A DNA stretch of 64,000 bases from Spirosoma oryzicola. Its GTDB lineage: Bacteria; Bacteroidota; Bacteroidia; Cytophagales; Spirosomataceae. Below are positions 60,337-64,000 of the stretch, in pieces; the first letter of the stretch is position 1; each line of letters opens with the position of its first letter. Under the pieces are notes generated by a model, which saw only the letters and a program-made list of their open reading frames with translations, made no database searches and was not told the DNA's origin. The DNA is taken from NCBI RefSeq assembly GCF_021233055.1, contig NZ_CP089538.1:2620501-2684500 (forward strand). Direction: 5' to 3'. The position numbers and the translations under genes were made by a program.

Positions 60337-61959
60337 ATGGTAAAGCATCAGGAAGATAGTCAGTTATTGGCTGCTGCCATATTCTTGCTTTTTTCGCTTA
60401 GTATCATCGCGGGCCTGTTTTTTCGGGAACCGTGGCTTTGGATGGACGAGGTACTTAGTTACGTACTTATTTCCGACCCATCGCCCACGCATCTGAACCA
60501 GGCGGTAGTGAGCAACATGGATGCCAACCCACCGCTCTTCCCGAATCTTTACTGGCTGGTTGGACACATGATCAGCTTGAAACCGATTTTTTTTCGGTCA
60601 TTTTCGGTAATTCTGTTTACAAGTACATTAGCGTTGTTTTTCTGGTATACAACCCGGCTGATCGGCAATGCAGTCACCAATTTTGTGCTGATCTCGGCAA
60701 TGGTGTACCTTACCTATCAGAACTTCGAACACGCCACCCAGATTCGTTCCTACGCGCTTCTGCTGCCAATCAGCTACGTGTACTTTATTGTTTTACAGCA
60801 GCTTATCAATCGACCTACTGATACGTGGCTACTGGCTCTGCACACGGTCATAGGCTTACTGATGGCGTTTTGTCACAACTACGGGTTATTCTACCTGGCG
60901 GCCTCCGGAGCCTTTTTTGGGGTGTTGCTGATTTGGTCCAAAGAAAAAAGCTACCTGCCAATCTTTGCTACCTACGCGCTGATTGGACTGGTCTGGCTGG
61001 TCGTTTGGTATCCCAGCTTTACAATTCAGTCCGACGCGGGCAAGCCACATTCCTGGATTCCCCTGCCAACGGTTAAATCGTTCTTCACCGGGGTTGGCGA
61101 CCTGATTCCCAGCGTATCGGATAAGCTCGAATGGCAATCCTCGTTCTGGTGGCTGGCGATCCTGCGCGTTAGTCTGGTAATCGGGTTGTTTGTGTACCTG
61201 GCTGTACCGAAGCTGAAACTGGGTTTCGATGCCATGCGCCGGGACAAAGCCTTTCAGTTTTTTCTGTTGTCAGGAAGTATCTATCTGGGGATACTCGTCA
61301 TCGCCTTGGTTATTTCGTTTACCTATACGTCTGTTTTTCTGCGCCGATACATGTGGCCGAGCCAGCTTTTGATCATGTTCGAACTGGTTTATGCCTATTA
61401 TCAGTTCGTTGGTGAGCGACGGGTAATGCCTCAGTTTGCCCGGCTGCTACCCATCTATGCGTTCGTATTAGGCGGGGCAATCTTTTACAAGGTCTGGAAA
61501 ATGCAAACGTCTTTTCAAAGCCGTATCCTGACGTATCTACCTCAATTGAGTGCTCAGTATCCGGTATTTGTCGAGCGGGCCGATTATTTCTTGCCGATCT
61601 GGTTTCACAATCAACATCCTAATGTGTCGTTTCTGCTGGATTGGCGAAACGCTGACCGACCGGGGAATATTAAAAGTGCGACGGTAGACTATAAAATCCT
61701 GAAATCACTAAAAGACAATTATAACGTGAGCGGTATTATACCTGTAGACCGCTTCAATGCTACCAACTATCCGCACTTCTATGTCGTTGATGAACAGGCT
61801 GTCTATCAGATTGAGGATTACATCAAAAGCGGACAAGTGAAAGTAATTAGTCAGCGACCTGTGTCTATTGCAGGCGTCCGGTTATTGGAATGTTCATTCG
61901 TGAGCCAGGATAGCCTGCCAGCGGGATCAGCAAAACACCTGATAAGTTTCAATAAATAG
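60337..61959 (+). CDS. Multi-spanning membrane glycosyltransferase (GT39/ArnT-like)
   Basis: 540 residues from the ATG at 60337. A periplasm-facing loop after the first helix has EPWLWMDEVLSY (Asp-Glu pair, usual in this class) and the motif DANPPLFPNLYWLVG. About 10-11 transmembrane helices follow. A C-terminal soluble part (about 410-540) may bind the acceptor. Enzymes of this class use polyprenyl-phosphate sugars to modify lipids or surface glycans in the inner membrane. The donor and acceptor cannot be told from the sequence. Confidence 0.75.
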   Translation: MVKHQEDSQLLAAAIFLLFSLSIIAGLFFREPWLWMDEVLSYVLISDPSPTHLNQAVVSNMDANPPLFPNLYWLVGHMISLKPIFFRSFSVILFTSTLALFFWYTTRLIGNAVTNFVLISAMVYLTYQNFEHATQIRSYALLLPISYVYFIVLQQLINRPTDTWLLALHTVIGLLMAFCHNYGLFYLAASGAFFGVLLIWSKEKSYLPIFATYALIGLVWLVVWYPSFTIQSDAGKPHSWIPLPTVKSFFTGVGDLIPSVSDKLEWQSSFWWLAILRVSLVIGLFVYLAVPKLKLGFDAMRRDKAFQFFLLSGSIYLGILVIALVISFTYTSVFLRRYMWPSQLLIMFELVYAYYQFVGERRVMPQFARLLPIYAFVLGGAIFYKVWKMQTSFQSRILTYLPQLSAQYPVFVERADYFLPIWFHNQHPNVSFLLDWRNADRPGNIKSATVDYKILKSLKDNYNVSGIIPVDRFNATNYPHFYVVDEQAVYQIEDYIKSGQVKVISQRPVSIAGVRLLECSFVSQDSLPAGSAKHLISFNK

Positions 61960-62102
61960 TCAATAACAACCCGCTTTAAACGGGGAGCTGTTCTAGCGCT
62001 CTGCCTGCGGATGCCTGTAAACTTTTCCCATAGCCGGTGGTAAACCTGACGCGATTTTACCTTTTATTGCCAGGTAATCCTCAGACTGTAATTAAAGTAT
62101 CC

Positions 62103-64000
62103 ATGATCAGGCAAACGTCGGTAGCAGGTTCAGTAGCCAGTTTTGTTCAGACAAGTATCAGTATAGCGTGTGTTATTGGGGGAATGACCGTTCCCGCGTC
62201 TGGACAACAAATCGCCGATCCCATTGCCAGGCCGACTGATCTCCACTGCGAATACCTGACGAATCCACTGGGTGTTGATGCCGCCCGTCCGCGCTTATCG
62301 TGGCGGCTGGCTGATGGCCGGCGAGGGGCGCGTCAGACCGCCTATCAACTGTACGTTGGCACCGATTCGCTGGCTGTGAGCCAAGGGAAAGCGGATCAGT
62401 GGAATACAGATAAGATTACCGCTGCACAGACCTTATTGACGTACGCCGGAAAGCCGCTGAAACCTTTTACCAAGTATTACTGGCGGGTCGATACCTGGGA
62501 CAAGGATGGAAAGAAAAACCAGGCCGCCGTGCTAAGCCGTTTCGAAACGGGGATGATGAGCGACAGAAACTGGCAGGGGGCGTGGATCAGTGACAGCCGT
62601 GACGTAGCCACAAAGCCCGCTCCGTATTTTCGCAAGGCTTTCCAGACGACAAAAAAAGTACGCAGCGCCCGGGCTTACATCGCCGTTGCGGGCTTGTATG
62701 AGCTGTATATCAATGGTCAGAAAATAGGCAATCATCGCCTTGATCCGATGTATACCCGCTTCGACCGGCGGACGCTGTATGTAACGCACGACGTAACGGC
62801 GCAGCTGCAATCGGGTAAAAACGCAATTGGCGTGTTGTTGGGCAACGGTTGGTACAACCATCAGTCAACGGCGGTGTGGTATTTTCACGAAGCGCCCTGG
62901 CGTAACCGTCCGGCTTTTTGCCTGGACCTGCGCATCACCTACGACGACGGCTCTGTTGAAACCATACGCTCGGATAAGGATTGGAAAACGGCTTTAAGCC
63001 CGCTGGTATTTAACAGCATTTATACTGCCGAGCACTATGACGCACGCCAGGAGCAAGCCAACTGGAACAAGGCCGATTTCGATGATGCCAAGTGGAAAGA
63101 GGTGATTTACCGGGCAACGCCGTCCGAAAATATCGTCGCGCAGGTTATGCATCCCATCCGGGCGGTGGAGCAGATTTCCGCAAAATCGGTCAAGAAACTA
63201 AACGATACTACTTACGTTTTTGACCTCGGAAGAAATATTTCCGGGGTTAGCCAGATCAACGTAAAGGGAAACGCTGGAACGACATTGCGCCTGAAACACG
63301 GCGAACGTTTATACGATAACGGACACGTTGATTTGTCCAACATTGACGTTCACTACCGACCCACGGACAAAAGCGATCCGTTTCAAACCGACATTTTCAT
63401 TCTGGGTGGGCGAGGAGAGGAAACGTTTATGCCCCGCTTCAACTACAAAGGTTTTCAGTACGTAGAGGTCACCAGTAGCAAACCCGTTGAACTGACGCAG
63501 GCCAGCCTAACGGGCCATTTCATGCACAGCGATGTGCCGCCCGTGGGCCGTGTCCAGACATCCAATCCGACGATTGATAAGATCTGGCAGGCAACGAACA
63601 ACGCGTATTTATCGAACCTGTTTGGTTATCCCACGGACTGCCCCCAGCGGGAAAAAAACGGCTGGACGGGCGATGCGCACATTGCCGTTGAAACGGGGCT
63701 ATACAATTTTGACGGAATTACTGTCTACGAAAAATGGCTGGCTGACCACCGCGACGAACAACAGCCGAATGGGGTCCTGCCCTCCATTATTCCGACGAGC
63801 GGCTGGGGCTACGAGTGGGGAAATGGCCCCGACTGGACAAGTACTATTGCCATTATCCCCTGGAACATCTACCTTTTTTACGGCGATACAAAATTGTTAG
63901 CAGACTGCTACGACAACATCAAGCGCTACGTCGATCACATCAATGAACAAAGCCCGTCGGGACTGACAAGCTGGGGACTTGGTGACTGGGTACCCGTCAA
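62103..64000 (+). CDS. Secreted alpha-L-rhamnosidase (GH78), 3' end beyond the window
   Basis: At least 632 residues, cut by the right edge. A signal peptide-like start (about 1-35, ending ASGQQ) leads to a Fn3-like N-terminal domain (about 45-140, with PTDLHCEYLTNPLGVD and PRLSWRL). The bacterial rhamnosidase N domain (about 150-320, with AYIAVAGLYELYINGQKIG) and the concanavalin-like region (about 340-470) follow. The GH78 catalytic barrel starts at about 475 with YPTDCPQREKNGWTGDAHI, whose Glu is the likely general acid, and SIIPTSGWGYEWGNGPDW later. It cleaves terminal rhamnose from plant or bacterial polysaccharides in the periplasm or outside. Confidence 0.92.
   Translation, partial: MIRQTSVAGSVASFVQTSISIACVIGGMTVPASGQQIADPIARPTDLHCEYLTNPLGVDAARPRLSWRLADGRRGARQTAYQLYVGTDSLAVSQGKADQWNTDKITAAQTLLTYAGKPLKPFTKYYWRVDTWDKDGKKNQAAVLSRFETGMMSDRNWQGAWISDSRDVATKPAPYFRKAFQTTKKVRSARAYIAVAGLYELYINGQKIGNHRLDPMYTRFDRRTLYVTHDVTAQLQSGKNAIGVLLGNGWYNHQSTAVWYFHEAPWRNRPAFCLDLRITYDDGSVETIRSDKDWKTALSPLVFNSIYTAEHYDARQEQANWNKADFDDAKWKEVIYRATPSENIVAQVMHPIRAVEQISAKSVKKLNDTTYVFDLGRNISGVSQINVKGNAGTTLRLKHGERLYDNGHVDLSNIDVHYRPTDKSDPFQTDIFILGGRGEETFMPRFNYKGFQYVEVTSSKPVELTQASLTGHFMHSDVPPVGRVQTSNPTIDKIWQATNNAYLSNLFGYPTDCPQREKNGWTGDAHIAVETGLYNFDGITVYEKWLADHRDEQQPNGVLPSIIPTSGWGYEWGNGPDWTSTIAIIPWNIYLFYGDTKLLADCYDNIKRYVDHINEQSPSGLTSWGLGDWVPV

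Noticed and set aside
1..64000. CRISPR array, insertion sequences with terminal repeats, rRNA genes
   Set aside because: No regularly spaced direct repeats, no intact transposase with flanking inverted repeats, and no rRNA-like sequence was seen.

Overview
The window looks like a chromosomal segment of a Cytophagales bacterium (Bacteroidota), most like Spirosoma or a close relative. Supporting this are two large secreted proteins with type IX secretion (T9SS) C-terminal domains, promoter-like TTG-N19-TAnnTTTG/A elements of the Bacteroidota type, a GH78 rhamnosidase, cellulose-binding CBM3 modules, and PAS/GAF sensors. The genus is my inference; no search was run.

Layout. 1-1461: N-terminal part of a GAF/PAS sensor protein (minus), cut by the window edge. 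1703-4255: an AT-rich accessory island with a perfect 12-bp inverted repeat directly before a small serine recombinase, a membrane/coiled-coil protein, a truncated second copy of the recombinase C-terminus, and a PIN-domain protein. 4296-4424: interleaved inverted repeats that separate the island from a prophage. About 4460-42450: a siphovirus-type prophage, nearly all on the minus strand. Read in the direction of transcription, it has a plus-strand HTH repressor (41949-42449) beside an operator-like palindrome; an early block of small unknown genes and an HNH endonuclease (41735 to 36669) that ends at a strong terminator; then late genes. The late order is protease-scaffold, major capsid, tail tube, terminases, a terminator, portal, adaptor, spanin-like/lysin-like/holin-like genes, tail proteins, adhesins, tail fibres and tape measure. 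No integrase or transposase was recognised inside the prophage.

Four exact copies of an 18-bp motif (minus-strand sense GATTGATTGTTGTCCTGT) lie before late genes. Two follow directly after rho-independent terminators, so the motif is a strong candidate for a phage late promoter or activator site. Inside the early block is a well-folded tRNA gene with anticodon UUA, which would read the ochre stop codon UAA. Next to it is a short plus-strand transcription unit (promoter plus terminator) that looks like a small RNA gene.

42500-64000: host genes. They include two tandem paralogous T9SS-exported CBM3 proteins, an OmpW/OMP-barrel protein, an alpha/beta hydrolase-ECF sigma-membrane protein operon, small secreted or acidic proteins, a lipoprotein with a carbohydrate-binding (Cthe_2159-like) repeat region, a YegD-like Hsp70, a multi-spanning membrane protein of the glycosyltransferase-39 type, and the start of a secreted alpha-L-rhamnosidase. 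Several very long perfect stem-loops serve as terminators in this part.
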